Positions 17,297 to 26,978 of a stretch of 64,000 nt of DNA are shown piece after piece. The notes under the pieces were generated by a model, which worked only from the letters and a program-made list of their open reading frames with translations, did no database searches and was not told the origin of the DNA. Both the position numbers and the translations under genes were made by a program. The stretch comes from an uncultured Collinsella sp. GTDB lineage: Bacteria > Actinomycetota > Coriobacteriia > Coriobacteriales > Coriobacteriaceae. Each line of letters opens with the position of its first letter. Within the stretch, counting starts at the first letter, position 1. The stretch spans positions 62,001 through 126,000 of the forward strand of contig CABRYP010000001.1 of NCBI GenBank assembly GCA_902475245.1, given 5' to 3'.

Positions 17297-18871
17297 TTAC
17301 AGCTCGTACAGCGTGGTAAACTTGTCCTGCAGGTAGCTGCAGTAGTAGCGGGCATCGAACGCCACTCCGCATGCGCCCTTGATGAGCTCCGGCGCGTCCT
17401 TGGCACGGCCCCACTGCCAAATGTGCTCGCCCAGCCAGGCGCGGACGGTCGCCAGATCGCCGCTCGCGCAGGCGCCGTTGAGGTCGACACCGTCGCGGCA
17501 CATGGCCGGCACAAACATGGCGTCGTAGGCGCTGCCCAGCGCATACGTGGGGAAGTAGCCAAACGAGCCGCCGCTCCAGTGCGTATCCTGCAGACAGCCG
17601 CGCGTGTCGTCGGGGACGGGAATGCCCAGGTACTCGTCCATAAAGCGATTCCAAAGCGCGGGGATGTCCTTGGCCGTGGCCTCGCCGGCAAACAGCATGC
17701 GCTCGATCTCGTAGCGCACCATAATATGCAGCGGGTAGGTGAGCTCGTCGGCCTCGGTACGGATCAGCGACGGCTGCGCGATGTTCACGGCGCGGTAGAG
17801 CGTGTCCTCGTCGACGTCGCCGTAGACCTCGGGCGCGTGGCGGCGCAGCACCTCGAGCAGCGGCCCCATAAAGGCGCGGCTGCGACCCACGGTGTTCTCG
17901 AAAAAGCGGCTCTGGCTTTCGTGGATGCCCATGGAGGTGCCGCCCTCCAGGCAGGTGCGCGCATAGGCAGGATTGACGCCCAGCTCGTACATGGTGTGCC
18001 CCGCCTCGTGGATGATGCTGTAGACGTTGGAGATACAGTCGTCCTCGTAGATGTGCGTCGCGATGCGCGCATCGCCCACCGAGAAGCCCTCGCTAAACGG
18101 GTGCTCGGTAAAGGCAAGCGTGGTGTCGTCCAGATCCAGGCCGACGAGCTTCATAAGATCGAAGCTCATGGCACGCTGGGCAGCCTCGGGCACGCGGGCG
18201 TGCAAAAAGTCGGCAGCGGGCTGCTGGCCGCGCTCGCCGATGGCGTGCACGAGCGGCACGACCGTAGCCTTGACCTCATCGCAAAACGCATCGAAGCTCT
18301 TGGTGGAAAGGCCGCGCTCGTACTGGTCGAGCCAAACGTCGTATGGGTCGCGCTTGGGGTCCATGAGCTCGGCTTGATGCTTAAGCTGGGCGACGATTCT
18401 ATCCACATAGGGCTCAAAGCTCGCCCAGTCATTGGCCGTCTTGGCCTTGTGCCACACGGCGTCTGCCTCGCAGGTGAGCCTGGTCCAGGCCTCGGCCTCC
18501 TCGGTGGGGACGGCGCTCGCCTCGCGCTGGTCGCGGCCGAGCACGCGAATTTCGTCGAGCAGCTGCGGGTCGTCGATTTTTCCGTCGGCGACCGTCTCAC
18601 GCGCGAGAGAGCGCACGAGCTCAACGGACTTTTTGCTGGTCAGGAGCTTGTGATGCTCGCCGGCAAGGGTGCCCATAGCATCGGCGCGGGCCGCGGCGCC
18701 GTTGGCGGGGGCAATCGTCGCGCCATCGAACTCGGCAATTTTGAGCAGGTACTCGCGGGTCCACAGTTTGCCTTCGAGCTTGCGGAATTTTTTGACGGCC
18801 TTATCGACCTTCATGCCGTTGGGCGTCTTGCCCGCTGCGGCCTTGGCCTTCTTATCGTGCTTATTTCCCAT
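17297..18871 (-). CDS. M32-family (Taq-type) metallocarboxypeptidase
   Basis: 524 aa from the ATG at 18871, chosen because AAGGA lies just upstream; an ATG 33 bp earlier has no ribosome site. The zinc site HEAGH is at 288-292, followed by the M32-specific HESQSR at 317-322; DPYDVWLDQYE is another family block. M32 enzymes remove C-terminal residues from peptides in the cytosol. The first 25 residues are Lys-rich and extra to the family. Monocistronic, with a terminator at 17234. Confidence 0.93.
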   Translation of the reverse strand: MGNKHDKKAKAAAGKTPNGMKVDKAVKKFRKLEGKLWTREYLLKIAEFDGATIAPANGAAARADAMGTLAGEHHKLLTSKKSVELVRSLARETVADGKIDDPQLLDEIRVLGRDQREASAVPTEEAEAWTRLTCEADAVWHKAKTANDWASFEPYVDRIVAQLKHQAELMDPKRDPYDVWLDQYERGLSTKSFDAFCDEVKATVVPLVHAIGERGQQPAADFLHARVPEAAQRAMSFDLMKLVGLDLDDTTLAFTEHPFSEGFSVGDARIATHIYEDDCISNVYSIIHEAGHTMYELGVNPAYARTCLEGGTSMGIHESQSRFFENTVGRSRAFMGPLLEVLRRHAPEVYGDVDEDTLYRAVNIAQPSLIRTEADELTYPLHIMVRYEIERMLFAGEATAKDIPALWNRFMDEYLGIPVPDDTRGCLQDTHWSGGSFGYFPTYALGSAYDAMFVPAMCRDGVDLNGACASGDLATVRAWLGEHIWQWGRAKDAPELIKGACGVAFDARYYCSYLQDKFTTLYEL

Positions 18872-19007
18872 ACCATATCCTTGATCTCGCGAGCCGAGCG
18901 CCACGGGTGGGCGCGCGGCCAGTTTGCACAGCTACCTGCCTTGTACCCAGCACGAACAAAACGGAACGCGGCGATATGCTCGCAGAATGTGTTATCCTAT
19001 AGCCCAA

Positions 19008-19289
19008 TGCGTTGACGGAGAGGGTTTTGCTCGTCGCGTCGCCGGCAAGAGAGGGAAGGTCATGGGCTGCAAGCCTTCCTGCGGTGGCAAGGGCCAAGCG
19101 TTCACTCCCGAGCAGCAACCTCAACGGGCACGCGGCCAGCGGCGGCGAAGCCCCAGTAGGGAAGCCGTGAGCCTCGCGACAAGGGGCAAAGAGTGGGCGC
19201 GGCGGGCCAGACATCCGCCGGGTCAAACAAGGTGGTACCGCGGAATTCAACCGTCCTTGGGCAATGCACATGCCCGAGGGCGGTTTTTT
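19008..19289 (+). promoter_or_regulatory. T-box riboswitch leader of pheST
   Basis: The T-box sequence AAGGTGGTACCGCGGAA is at 19229-19245, directly before a terminator (CCGTCCTTGGGCA stem, loop, TGCCCGAGGGCGG, then six T, 19251-19289). Such leaders read uncharged tRNA and switch on the downstream synthetase gene, here for phenylalanine. The AGAGGGAAGG near 19047 fits the conserved start of stem I. I could not fix the specifier codon, so the left boundary is approximate. Confidence 0.85.
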
Positions 19290-19375
19290 GTTACCGAACC
19301 GGGCCGCGTTTTCGCAACGTCAGACGGCGGCAGCCGCCTCGGCAAGCGGGGAGCGCGAGAGACGAAAGGGAAGAC

Positions 19376-20452
19376 ATGAGTCTGATTGATGATCTGGTCA
19401 AACTCGAGGAAGAGGCCAAGGAGCTCGTCGCAGGCGCCGATGACGCCGCAAAGCTCGAGGCCGCGCGCGTTGAGCTGCTCGGCCGCAAGGGCCGCATCAC
19501 CGGCCTGATGCGCATGATGGGCAAGCTCGCTCCCGAGGATCGTCCCATGATGGGCAAGCGCGCCAACGAGATGCGCCAGCTGATCGAGGGCATGCTCGAC
19601 GAGCGCACCACCGAGATGAAGGCCGCCGCCCTCAAGCACGCACTCGAGCACGAGGCCGTCGACATCACGCTGCCGGGCATCCGTCCGCAGATCGGTCACC
19701 AGCACCTGATCAAGCAGATCATCGAGGAGGCCGAGGACATCTTCTGCGGCATCGGCTACACCGTCGAGTCCGGTCCCATGGTCGACACCTCCTACTACAA
19801 CTTCACCGCGCTCAACGCCCCCATGGATCACCCGAGCCGCTCGGCCCGCGATACCTTCTACGTGGTCGACAACAACCCCGGCAGCGTCGCGCACCCCGAG
19901 GCTCACGCCCATGGCGAGTCCGACGTGCTCCTGCGCACCCAGACCTCGGGCGTACAGATCCACACCATGGAGTCGCAGAAGCCGCCCATCTACATGATCT
20001 GCCCGGGCACCGTCTACCGTCCCGACACGGCCGACGCCTGCCACCTGCCGCAGTTCAACCAGATCGAGGGCCTGGTCGTCGACGAGGGCATCACCTTTGG
20101 CGATCTTAAGGGCACGCTCGACTACTTTGTTAAGTGCATGTTTGGCGAGGACCGCAAGACGCGTTACCGCCCGCACTTCTTCCCCTTCACTGAGCCTTCC
20201 TGCGAGGTGGACGTGAGCTGCCATGTGTGCGGCGGCAAGGGCTGCAACTTCTGCAAACACAGCGGCTGGATCGAGATCCTGGGCTGCGGCATGGTCGACC
20301 CCAACGTCCTTATCAACTGCGGGATCGACCCCGAGAAGTACACCGGCTTCGCCTTTGGTATTGGCGCCGAGCGCGTCGCCGCCCTGCGCTACGACCTGCC
20401 GGACCTCAGAACTCTCATGACGGGCGATATGCGCTTTCTGAATCAGTTCTAG
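19376..20452 (+). CDS. pheS: Phenylalanyl-tRNA synthetase alpha subunit
   Basis: 358 aa, from the ATG with AAAGGGAAG upstream. Family features are the N-terminal coiled coil, GRKGRITGLMR, the class II motif region FYVVDNNPG, TQTSGVQIHTM, GTVYRPDTADACHLPQFNQIEG, the Cys cluster CHVCGGKGCNFC and motif 3 FGIGAERVAALRY. It joins phenylalanine to tRNA-Phe as an alpha2-beta2 enzyme with PheT. Expression is probably controlled by the T-box leader; pheT follows after 184 bp. Confidence 0.97.
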   Translation: MSLIDDLVKLEEEAKELVAGADDAAKLEAARVELLGRKGRITGLMRMMGKLAPEDRPMMGKRANEMRQLIEGMLDERTTEMKAAALKHALEHEAVDITLPGIRPQIGHQHLIKQIIEEAEDIFCGIGYTVESGPMVDTSYYNFTALNAPMDHPSRSARDTFYVVDNNPGSVAHPEAHAHGESDVLLRTQTSGVQIHTMESQKPPIYMICPGTVYRPDTADACHLPQFNQIEGLVVDEGITFGDLKGTLDYFVKCMFGEDRKTRYRPHFFPFTEPSCEVDVSCHVCGGKGCNFCKHSGWIEILGCGMVDPNVLINCGIDPEKYTGFAFGIGAERVAALRYDLPDLRTLMTGDMRFLNQF

Positions 20453-20636
20453 GCTGCGGCTTGCCCAAGCACGGCACCTCGGCGCTCATTCGTCGCTTGC
20501 GTACCAAAGTACGCGGCGCTCCTCTTTCGGGCCGATCTGTCGCACTTGGACAACCCTCGCTTTGTAAGGAATGTTCACAAAGTTGAAGTTTCCACCTGCA
20601 TCTCTTCGCAGGCTTTCAGTATGAAAGGAGAGCTAG

Positions 20637-23090
20637 ATGCGTGTTTCTTACGACTGGCTCAAGACCATGATCGATATTCCGGAGGATCCCAAGACCCTTT
20701 CGGACGAATATATCCGTACCGGCACCGAGGTCGAGGCGATCGACACCGTGGGCGAGTCCTTCGACCACGTGGTGACTGCCAAGGTGCTCACCAAGACCCC
20801 ACACCCCGATAGCGACCATATGTATGTGTGCTCGGTCGACGTGGGCGACAAGAACCTCGACGCCGATGGCAACCCCGCCCCGCTGCAGATCGTCTGCGGC
20901 GCGCAGAACTTCGAGGCCGGCGACCACATCGTCACGGCCATGATCGGCGCTGTGCTCCCCGGCGACGTCAAGATCAAGAAGAGCAAGCTTCGCGGCGTCG
21001 TGTCCATGGGCATGAACTGCTCTGCGCGCGAGCTCGGCCTGGGCGGCGACCACTCCGGCATCATGATCCTGCCCGAGGATACGCCCTGCGGCATGCCGTT
21101 TGCCGAGTACGTGGGCTCGAGCGACACCGTGCTTGACTGCGAGATCACGCCCAACCGTCCCGATTGCCTGTCCATGATCGGCATGGCCCGCGAGACCGGC
21201 GCCATCTTCGACCGCGATTTCCACGTTGAGCTGCCCGCCATCAAGGCCGAGACCGGCCGCGCGACCGACGACGAGCTTTCGGTCGAGATTGCCGACGAGG
21301 GCCTGTGCGACCGCTATGTCGCCCGCATCGTGCGCAATGTGAAGGTCGGTCCGTCGCCCGACTGGATGGTCAAGCGCCTCAACGCCCTGGGCGTGCGCCC
21401 GCACAACAACATCGTCGACATCACCAACTACGTGATGATGCTCACCGGTCAGCCGCTGCACGCCTTTGACCTGGACACCTTTGCCGAGCGCGAGGGCAGG
21501 CGTCGCGTGGTGGTTCGCGCCGCCCAGCAGGATGAGAAGTTCACGACGCTCGACGGCGAGGAGCGCGTGCTCGACGCCGGCATGGGCCTCATCACCGACG
21601 GCGAGCGCCCCGTGGCGCTGGCCGGTGTTATGGGCGGTATGGATTCCGAGATCGAGGACGACACCGTCGATGTGATGGTCGAGAGCGCCTGCTTCAACGC
21701 CGGTCGCACCTCGCACACCAGCCGCGACCTGTCGCTGATCTCCGACGCCTCCATTCGCTTTGAGCGCCAGGTTGACGAGACCGGCTGCGTGGACGTCGCC
21801 AACGTTACCTGCGCTCTCATCGAACAGATCGCCGGCGGCGAGGTCGCTCCCGGCTATGTCGACGTGTTCCCCGCGCCCAAGACCATCGATAGCATCAAGC
21901 TGCGCTTGGCCCGCGTGCACGCCATCTGCGGCGCCGACATCGAGCCCGACTTTATCGAGCGCTCACTCACCCGCCTGGGCTGCACCGTCGAGCGCGACGG
22001 CGAGGACTTTATGGTCACCCCGCCGAGCTTCCGTCCCGACCTGCCGCGCGAGATTGACCTGATCGAGGAGGTCCTGCGCCTGTGGGGCATGGGCCGTGTG
22101 ACGGCGACCATCCCGGCTGCCAAGAACCACATCGGCGGTCTGACGCGCGAGCAGAAGCTTACCCGCAAGGTCGGCGAGATCCTGCGCGCCTGTGGCCTCA
22201 ACGAGACCACGACCTTTGGCTTTGCCGCCCCGGGCGACCTGGAGAAGATCGGCATGTCCACCGAGGGCCGCGGCTGCCCCGTGGTGCTCATGAACCCGCT
22301 GGTGGCCGAGCAGACCGAGATGCGCCGCTCGCTGCTGCCGGGCCTGCTGCAGTCTGTGGCCTATAACGAGGCCCACGGCACGCCCAACGTGCACCTGTAC
22401 GAGGTCGGCAGCCTGTTCCACGGCCGCGAGAACGCCAGCCTGCCCAAGGAGACCAAGTCCGTGGCGGGTGTGCTCTCGGGCCAGTGGAGCGAGCAGTCTT
22501 GGACCATGAAGTACCGTAAGCTGCGTTTCTTCTTTGGCAAGGGCATCGTCGAGGAGCTGCTCGCCCAGCTGCGCATTGAGAAGGTTCGCTTCCGTCCTGT
22601 CGAGGGCGAGGGCTATGCCTTCCTGCAGCCGGGTCGCGCCGCCGAGGTCCTGTCCGGCGGCACCGTGCTGGGCTGGGTCGGCGAGATTCACCCCGAGGCG
22701 CGCGAGGCGATGGGCATCGATGAGGTCGTTGTTGCCTTTGAGCTCGATCTGGACAAGCTGATCAAGGGCGCTCGCAACCAGGAGAACTACCGCGAGTTCT
22801 CGCAGTATCCGGCTGTTGAGCACGACCTGGCTATCGTGGTCGATAACTCCGTGACCTGCGAGGATCTTGAGCGCCGCATTACCAGCGCCGGTGGCAAGCT
22901 GCTCGAGGGCGTGCGCCTGTTCGACGTCTACCGCGATCCCATCCGCATCGGAGCGGGCAAGAAGTCCATGGCCTTTGCGCTTACGTATCGCTCCGACGAC
23001 CACACGCTCACCAGCGAAGAAGTCGAGAAGGCACACCAGAAGATCGTCACCAAGGTGTGCAAGGGCGTAAACGGCGAGGTCCGCGGCTAG
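20637..23090 (+). CDS. pheT: Phenylalanyl-tRNA synthetase beta subunit
   Basis: 817 aa, the normal length, with AAAGGAGAG before the ATG. Domains in order: B1 (MRVSYDWLKT), tRNA-binding OB fold (HPDSDHMYVCSVDVGD, about 62-150), B3/B4 editing region (about 215-400), the B5 and catalytic-like core, and the C-terminal anticodon-binding FDX-ACB domain (YPAVEHDLAIVVD to the end). It is the partner of PheS. The 184-bp gap from pheS holds no gene but has a local hairpin (TACCAAAGTA region). Confidence 0.97.
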   Translation: MRVSYDWLKTMIDIPEDPKTLSDEYIRTGTEVEAIDTVGESFDHVVTAKVLTKTPHPDSDHMYVCSVDVGDKNLDADGNPAPLQIVCGAQNFEAGDHIVTAMIGAVLPGDVKIKKSKLRGVVSMGMNCSARELGLGGDHSGIMILPEDTPCGMPFAEYVGSSDTVLDCEITPNRPDCLSMIGMARETGAIFDRDFHVELPAIKAETGRATDDELSVEIADEGLCDRYVARIVRNVKVGPSPDWMVKRLNALGVRPHNNIVDITNYVMMLTGQPLHAFDLDTFAEREGRRRVVVRAAQQDEKFTTLDGEERVLDAGMGLITDGERPVALAGVMGGMDSEIEDDTVDVMVESACFNAGRTSHTSRDLSLISDASIRFERQVDETGCVDVANVTCALIEQIAGGEVAPGYVDVFPAPKTIDSIKLRLARVHAICGADIEPDFIERSLTRLGCTVERDGEDFMVTPPSFRPDLPREIDLIEEVLRLWGMGRVTATIPAAKNHIGGLTREQKLTRKVGEILRACGLNETTTFGFAAPGDLEKIGMSTEGRGCPVVLMNPLVAEQTEMRRSLLPGLLQSVAYNEAHGTPNVHLYEVGSLFHGRENASLPKETKSVAGVLSGQWSEQSWTMKYRKLRFFFGKGIVEELLAQLRIEKVRFRPVEGEGYAFLQPGRAAEVLSGGTVLGWVGEIHPEAREAMGIDEVVVAFELDLDKLIKGARNQENYREFSQYPAVEHDLAIVVDNSVTCEDLERRITSAGGKLLEGVRLFDVYRDPIRIGAGKKSMAFALTYRSDDHTLTSEEVEKAHQKIVTKVCKGVNGEVRG

Positions 23091-23211
23091 GATTTGCGCT
23101 GGGTATAGGCCAGCGGTGGCTGCCGCCGAGTCCTACGTGACTGCTATGCTCGATATAAGGCGCTGCTGAGCCTGCATATATGACACGCGCATTACATAAC
23201 GGCGTGCTGCT

Positions 23212-23240
23212 TTGTCGGCAGTGCGCCGTTTTGCTATGAT
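23212..23240 (+). promoter_or_regulatory. Promoter of the nickel ECF operon
   Basis: TTGTCG at 23212-23217 and TATGAT at 23235-23240 are separated by 17 bp. The expected start site is near 23247, just before the NikR-type operator. Confidence 0.7.
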
Positions 23241-23250
23241 AGCCCGCGGC

Positions 23251-23278
23251 GTGTTACGAATCTGACATTACGTAACAC
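23251..23278. promoter_or_regulatory. NikR-type operator
   Basis: GTGTTAC at 23251-23257 and GTAACAC at 23272-23278 are perfect inverted half-sites 14 bp apart. GTGTTAC-N13/14-GTAACAC is the NikR pattern described for Desulfovibrio-type regulators. Its place at +4 to +31 of the predicted promoter suits repression when nickel is plentiful. No nikR gene is in the window. Confidence 0.75.
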
Positions 23279-23335
23279 TGACAAGGTGATTTTAGCGGCG
23301 TTGCAATTCCGCGCGCCGATAACCGGGAGGCGTAT

Positions 23336-24421
23336 ATGCACATTCCAGACAACTACCTGTCCCCGCAGACCGATGCCGTCATGGCGGTGGCGATGGTGCC
23401 CGTATGGGTTCACTGCATCAAAAAGGTGCGCGCCACGCTCGATCGCGAGCATATGGCGTTCCTGGGCATCTGCGCCGCATTCTCCTTCTTGCTCATGATG
23501 TTCAACGTGCCGCTGCCCGGCGGTACCACGGGTCACGCCGTTGGCGGCGCGCTCATCGCGCTGCTGCTTGGCCCCGAGGCCGCTGCCATTGCCGTCTCGG
23601 TCGCGCTAGCGCTGCAGGCGCTGCTATTTGGCGACGGCGGCGTTCTGTCGTTTGGCGCCAACTGCTTTAACATGGCCTTTGTGCTGCCGTTTGTCGCTGC
23701 TATCGTGTTTCGTGCGCTCAACAGCCGTCTGCACGACAAGAGCTGGGGCACCTCGGTTTCTGCCATCGTAAGCGGCTGGGTCGGCCTGTGCCTGGCGGCC
23801 CTGTGCGCGGCAATCGAGTTCGGTATTCAGCCGATGCTCTTCACGAATGCTTCGGGCGCTCCGCTGTACTGCCCCTTCCCGCTGTCCGTGGCTATTCCTG
23901 CCATGTTGATCCCGCATATGCTGGTTGCCGGCGTGATCGAGGGCGTGGCGACGGCCGCCATCTACGGCTTTATCAAGAAGACGGCGCCGAGCATTATCGT
24001 CGGGCCCGGGGCCATCGATGGCCAGCTTGCTGCCGAGGGCGCTGCTGTCAAGAAGACCTCGCTGGTTCCCACGCTCATTTTGGTCGCCGTGCTCGTGGTG
24101 GCCACGCCGCTGGGATTGCTTGCCACCGGTGACGCCTGGGGTGAGTGGGACGCCGAGGGCGCCGCAACTGCCGTTCAGGAGGCTGGCGACGACAGCCTGC
24201 AGGCTTCGGTCGGCCTCGATACTCCGACCTTTGCCGACGCGCTGCCCACGGGTGATTACCTGCAGGCCTATTCCGAGGAACAGGGCCTTGGCTTTGCCGG
24301 CCAGGCTGCCATGTATATCCTTTCCGGTGTGATTGGCGTGGCGGTGCTCACCATCGCATTCCGCCTGATCTCGCTGACGGTCAAGGAAAGCGGTGCTCAT
24401 GGCAATAGCCGAGCTGCCTAG
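23336..24421 (+). CDS. nikM: ECF nickel transporter S component, NikM with fused NikN
   Basis: 361 aa, with GGGAGGCG before the ATG. The N-terminus MHIPDNYLSP carries the His2 metal site of CbiM/NikM. About six membrane segments follow, then residues about 230-361 form the extra NikN-like part: a helix ending TPLGLLATGDAWGEW, an outer loop, and a last helix (AAMYILSGVIGVAVL). That outer motif is typical of nickel rather than cobalt versions, which have PDGLEW. With the operator upstream, nickel is favoured; cobalt is the alternative. The Q and A components follow. Confidence 0.85.
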   Translation: MHIPDNYLSPQTDAVMAVAMVPVWVHCIKKVRATLDREHMAFLGICAAFSFLLMMFNVPLPGGTTGHAVGGALIALLLGPEAAAIAVSVALALQALLFGDGGVLSFGANCFNMAFVLPFVAAIVFRALNSRLHDKSWGTSVSAIVSGWVGLCLAALCAAIEFGIQPMLFTNASGAPLYCPFPLSVAIPAMLIPHMLVAGVIEGVATAAIYGFIKKTAPSIIVGPGAIDGQLAAEGAAVKKTSLVPTLILVAVLVVATPLGLLATGDAWGEWDAEGAATAVQEAGDDSLQASVGLDTPTFADALPTGDYLQAYSEEQGLGFAGQAAMYILSGVIGVAVLTIAFRLISLTVKESGAHGNSRAA

Positions 24422-25235
24422 CTGGCTTGCGGTCGAGCAGCGTTACGAGCCCGTGGGGGCTCGGCATCGTGTGATGCAAAAGAATGTCCTGCACCTGGCG
24501 AGCCTGCTTGAGCGGGTTCGCCTGGGTGGAGGCGCGCACGAGGGCGGGTCGATGGTCGACCGCGCCCTTTCTTGCGTTTCGGCTCCGGTGCGCCTGGTGG
24601 GGATGTTCGTTTGCGTCCTGTGCGTGTGTCTGACGCAAAGCCCGCTGTACCTGATGTTGATGGCGGCGATCGCGTTGGTGCTGGTCGCGGTGCGCCCCGC
24701 ACGCGGGCTGCGTGCGACCTTTGTACCGGCGCTCGGCGCCACGGGGCTTGCGGTGGTTCTGGCACTGCCTGCCCTGCTGCTGGGCGCGTCTGCCACGGGC
24801 GCCATGCTCAAGATCGCGCTCAAGACCTTCATTAATGTGTCGCTGGTGCTGGGCGTTTCGTGGACGCTCTCCTGGAGCCGCATGTCGGCGGCGCTCAAAA
24901 CGCTGCACCTGCCCGATGAGGTTATCTTTACGTTTGATATGGCGCTCAAGCATATCGAGGTGCTGGGTCGCACGGCGCACAATCTGTGTGAATCGGTCAT
25001 GCTGCGCAGCGTCGGTTCCGCGCCTGCGGGTTTTTCGCGCACCGACTCGGTGGCGGGTATCATGGGCATGACGTTTATCAAGGCGATGGAATGCAGCCGC
25101 GCGATGGATGAGGCCATGCTCTGCCGCGGCTTTGCCGGCGCGTATCCGGCTCCCGCGCGGAGCGGCTTTGGCTGGCGCGATGCGGTTTACACGGCCGTTG
25201 TGGTGCTGCTTGCCGTGTTGTGCGCGGTGCTGTAG
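24393..25235 (+). CDS. nikQ: ECF transporter transmembrane (T) component, NikQ/CbiQ-like
   Basis: 280 aa from the GTG at 24393, 5 bp after AAGGA; an ATG at 24399 is also possible. It overlaps nikM by 29 bp. Five or six membrane segments surround a cytosolic coupling region (SWSRMSAALKTLHLPDEVIFTFDMALKHIEVLGRT family block, and the second Ala-Arg-Gly helix at SRAMDEAMLCRGF). This subunit links the substrate-binding component to the ATPase. Confidence 0.87.
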   Translation: MLMAIAELPSWLAVEQRYEPVGARHRVMQKNVLHLASLLERVRLGGGAHEGGSMVDRALSCVSAPVRLVGMFVCVLCVCLTQSPLYLMLMAAIALVLVAVRPARGLRATFVPALGATGLAVVLALPALLLGASATGAMLKIALKTFINVSLVLGVSWTLSWSRMSAALKTLHLPDEVIFTFDMALKHIEVLGRTAHNLCESVMLRSVGSAPAGFSRTDSVAGIMGMTFIKAMECSRAMDEAMLCRGFAGAYPAPARSGFGWRDAVYTAVVVLLAVLCAVL

Positions 25236-25279
25236 CGCGGGCGGTTTAACCGTCGATGTGAATAGGGAAGGGCGACGTT

Positions 25280-26050
25280 TTGGCAAACGATACGAATGGC
25301 GCGATGGGTGCGAGCGGTGCTGCCGGTGCCGAGGTCACGCCGCTCATCGAGTTTCGCGACGTGGTGTTTTCCTATGCGGGCCATACGGTGGTCGATGGCG
25401 TTTCGCTACAGGTGGACCGTGGGGAGCTCGTTGCCCTGCTAGGTCCCAACGGCTGCGGCAAGACGACGATCATGCGCCTTATCAACGGCCTTGAGCTTGC
25501 GGACGCGGGTGCGTACCTGTTCGACGGGCATGCGGTCGATGCCGCATATCTCAAGGATTCCGCGACGGCCCAGCGGTTCCATCAGCGCGTGGGCTTTGTG
25601 TTCCAAAACGCCGATGCGCAGCTCTTTTGTGCCACGGTCGGCGAGGAAGTCGCGTTTGGCCCGGCTCAAATGGGGCTGCCGGTAGACGAGCTCGAGCGCC
25701 GCGTCCGCGATGCCATGGAGCTGTTCCAGGTTGCCGATCTGGTCGATGCCTCGCCTTATCAGCTTTCGGGCGGGCAAAAGAAGCGCGTTGCGCTGGCGGC
25801 CGTCGTGTCGATGAATCCCGATATCCTGGTGCTCGACGAGCCTACCAACGGACTTGACGAGGACTCGTGCGACATCGTGGTCAACTTCTTGCTGGCCTAT
25901 GTTGCTGCCGGCAAGACGGTCTTGATGAGCACACATCATCAGGATTTGGTGCGGCGCCTGGGTGCCCGCGCCATCTATATCGATCGATATCATCATGTGG
26001 TCGAGGCGCCGGTATCGTCGTATGGAACCGAGAGCGGCGTTGCGGAATAG
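25280..26050 (+). CDS. nikO: ECF transporter ATPase (A) component, NikO/CbiO-like
   Basis: 256 aa with a TTG start at 25280 and GGAAGGG upstream; an in-frame ATG lies at 25304. ABC motifs: Walker A GPNGCGKT at 55-62, Q-loop VFQNADAQLF at 107-116, signature LSGGQ at 162-166, Walker B ILVLDEP at 182-188 and a switch His in STHHQD. QNADAQLF is typical of ECF ATPases. It powers metal uptake. Only one ATPase gene is present, so it should act as a homodimer. Confidence 0.9.
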   Translation: MANDTNGAMGASGAAGAEVTPLIEFRDVVFSYAGHTVVDGVSLQVDRGELVALLGPNGCGKTTIMRLINGLELADAGAYLFDGHAVDAAYLKDSATAQRFHQRVGFVFQNADAQLFCATVGEEVAFGPAQMGLPVDELERRVRDAMELFQVADLVDASPYQLSGGQKKRVALAAVVSMNPDILVLDEPTNGLDEDSCDIVVNFLLAYVAAGKTVLMSTHHQDLVRRLGARAIYIDRYHHVVEAPVSSYGTESGVAE

Positions 26051-26129
26051 TTGCTGCGTGGAGCGTGCGTAGCCGCCCGCGCGGCTTTGCCGTGATGGTA
26101 TAGTTATCCAGGTTTTTATGGGGGTGGCT

Positions 26130-26978
26130 ATGCCAAGCTGGAACATTCATATCGCTCAGACGGAGCGTTTGCTGGAGCGCACCGGTGCGCTTGCCAATAG
26201 CGTGCGCGACCGCAATGCCTTTTTGTTTGGCTGCGTGGTTCCGGATATCTTCGTGGGCTATATGGTCCCTGGCATCGCCGATCCCATCCCGTACCGCATT
26301 ACGCACTTTGCAAAGCCCGAGCCTATCCCTAAGCCGCACGAGCATGAGTTTTGGGACACCTATGTGGCGCCGCTGCTCAAAGGGGCGCCTGTTGGTACGC
26401 CGGCTGCTGCGACCTCGATCGCCGAGGAGCGCGAGCGACTCAATCGGGTGCATTATCCCCAACGCTACAAGGACGCCGAGCCGGTTGCCGGTCCCGGCGC
26501 TTGTGAGTTCTCGCTTGCGTCCGAAGATGTGGCACAGTCGCTGCTCGATTTAACGCTGGGCGTCTGGTCGCATCTGGTGGCCGATACCGTATGGAATACG
26601 CGCGTGAATCAGTATCTGGAGGCGCACGGCGGCAAGCCGTGCGAGGAATTCCGCATTAAAAAGCAAGGCGACTTTGACTGGTTTGGCAAGACGCTCGGCA
26701 TTGTTTCTATCCCGCGTGCGACCGATCGCCTGTATACCGCGGCGGCCCAGTTTGGTCAGTATTCGATTCCGCAAGAGTATGTGCTCAAGACTATTGGCGT
26801 CATGCACGAGATTGTGCGCGAAAACCCTGGTGAGCCCGATCATCCGCCATACCGCCTGCTAACCGAGGAGTTCTTCGACGCAACGTTTACCGAGGTCATC
26901 GAGCTGACCGAGGCGGGATTTGCCGCCCGCGTCGCATCACCCGGTGTGCCTGCTCTGCCCCTGATCGCGAGCTGCTAG
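26130..26978 (+). CDS. Zn-dependent phospholipase C-like protein
   Basis: 282 aa, from the ATG at 26130 preceded by GGGGGTGG; an ATG 12 bp earlier lacks a site. Residues 1-5 (MPSWN), H6, then LFGCVVPDI, THFA, and LGVWSHLVADTVWN follow the spacing of His and Asp ligands in the zinc-dependent phospholipase C family (PF00882-type). No signal peptide is seen, so it is probably cytosolic. Bacterial relatives are mostly uncharacterised. Its stop overlaps the convergent stop of the next gene by 4 bp. Confidence 0.65.
   Translation: MPSWNIHIAQTERLLERTGALANSVRDRNAFLFGCVVPDIFVGYMVPGIADPIPYRITHFAKPEPIPKPHEHEFWDTYVAPLLKGAPVGTPAAATSIAEERERLNRVHYPQRYKDAEPVAGPGACEFSLASEDVAQSLLDLTLGVWSHLVADTVWNTRVNQYLEAHGGKPCEEFRIKKQGDFDWFGKTLGIVSIPRATDRLYTAAAQFGQYSIPQEYVLKTIGVMHEIVRENPGEPDHPPYRLLTEEFFDATFTEVIELTEAGFAARVASPGVPALPLIASC

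Noticed and set aside
23091..23335. Cobalamin riboswitch upstream of the ECF transporter
   Set aside because: No B12-box sequence is visible; a promoter and NikR-type operator explain the region better.
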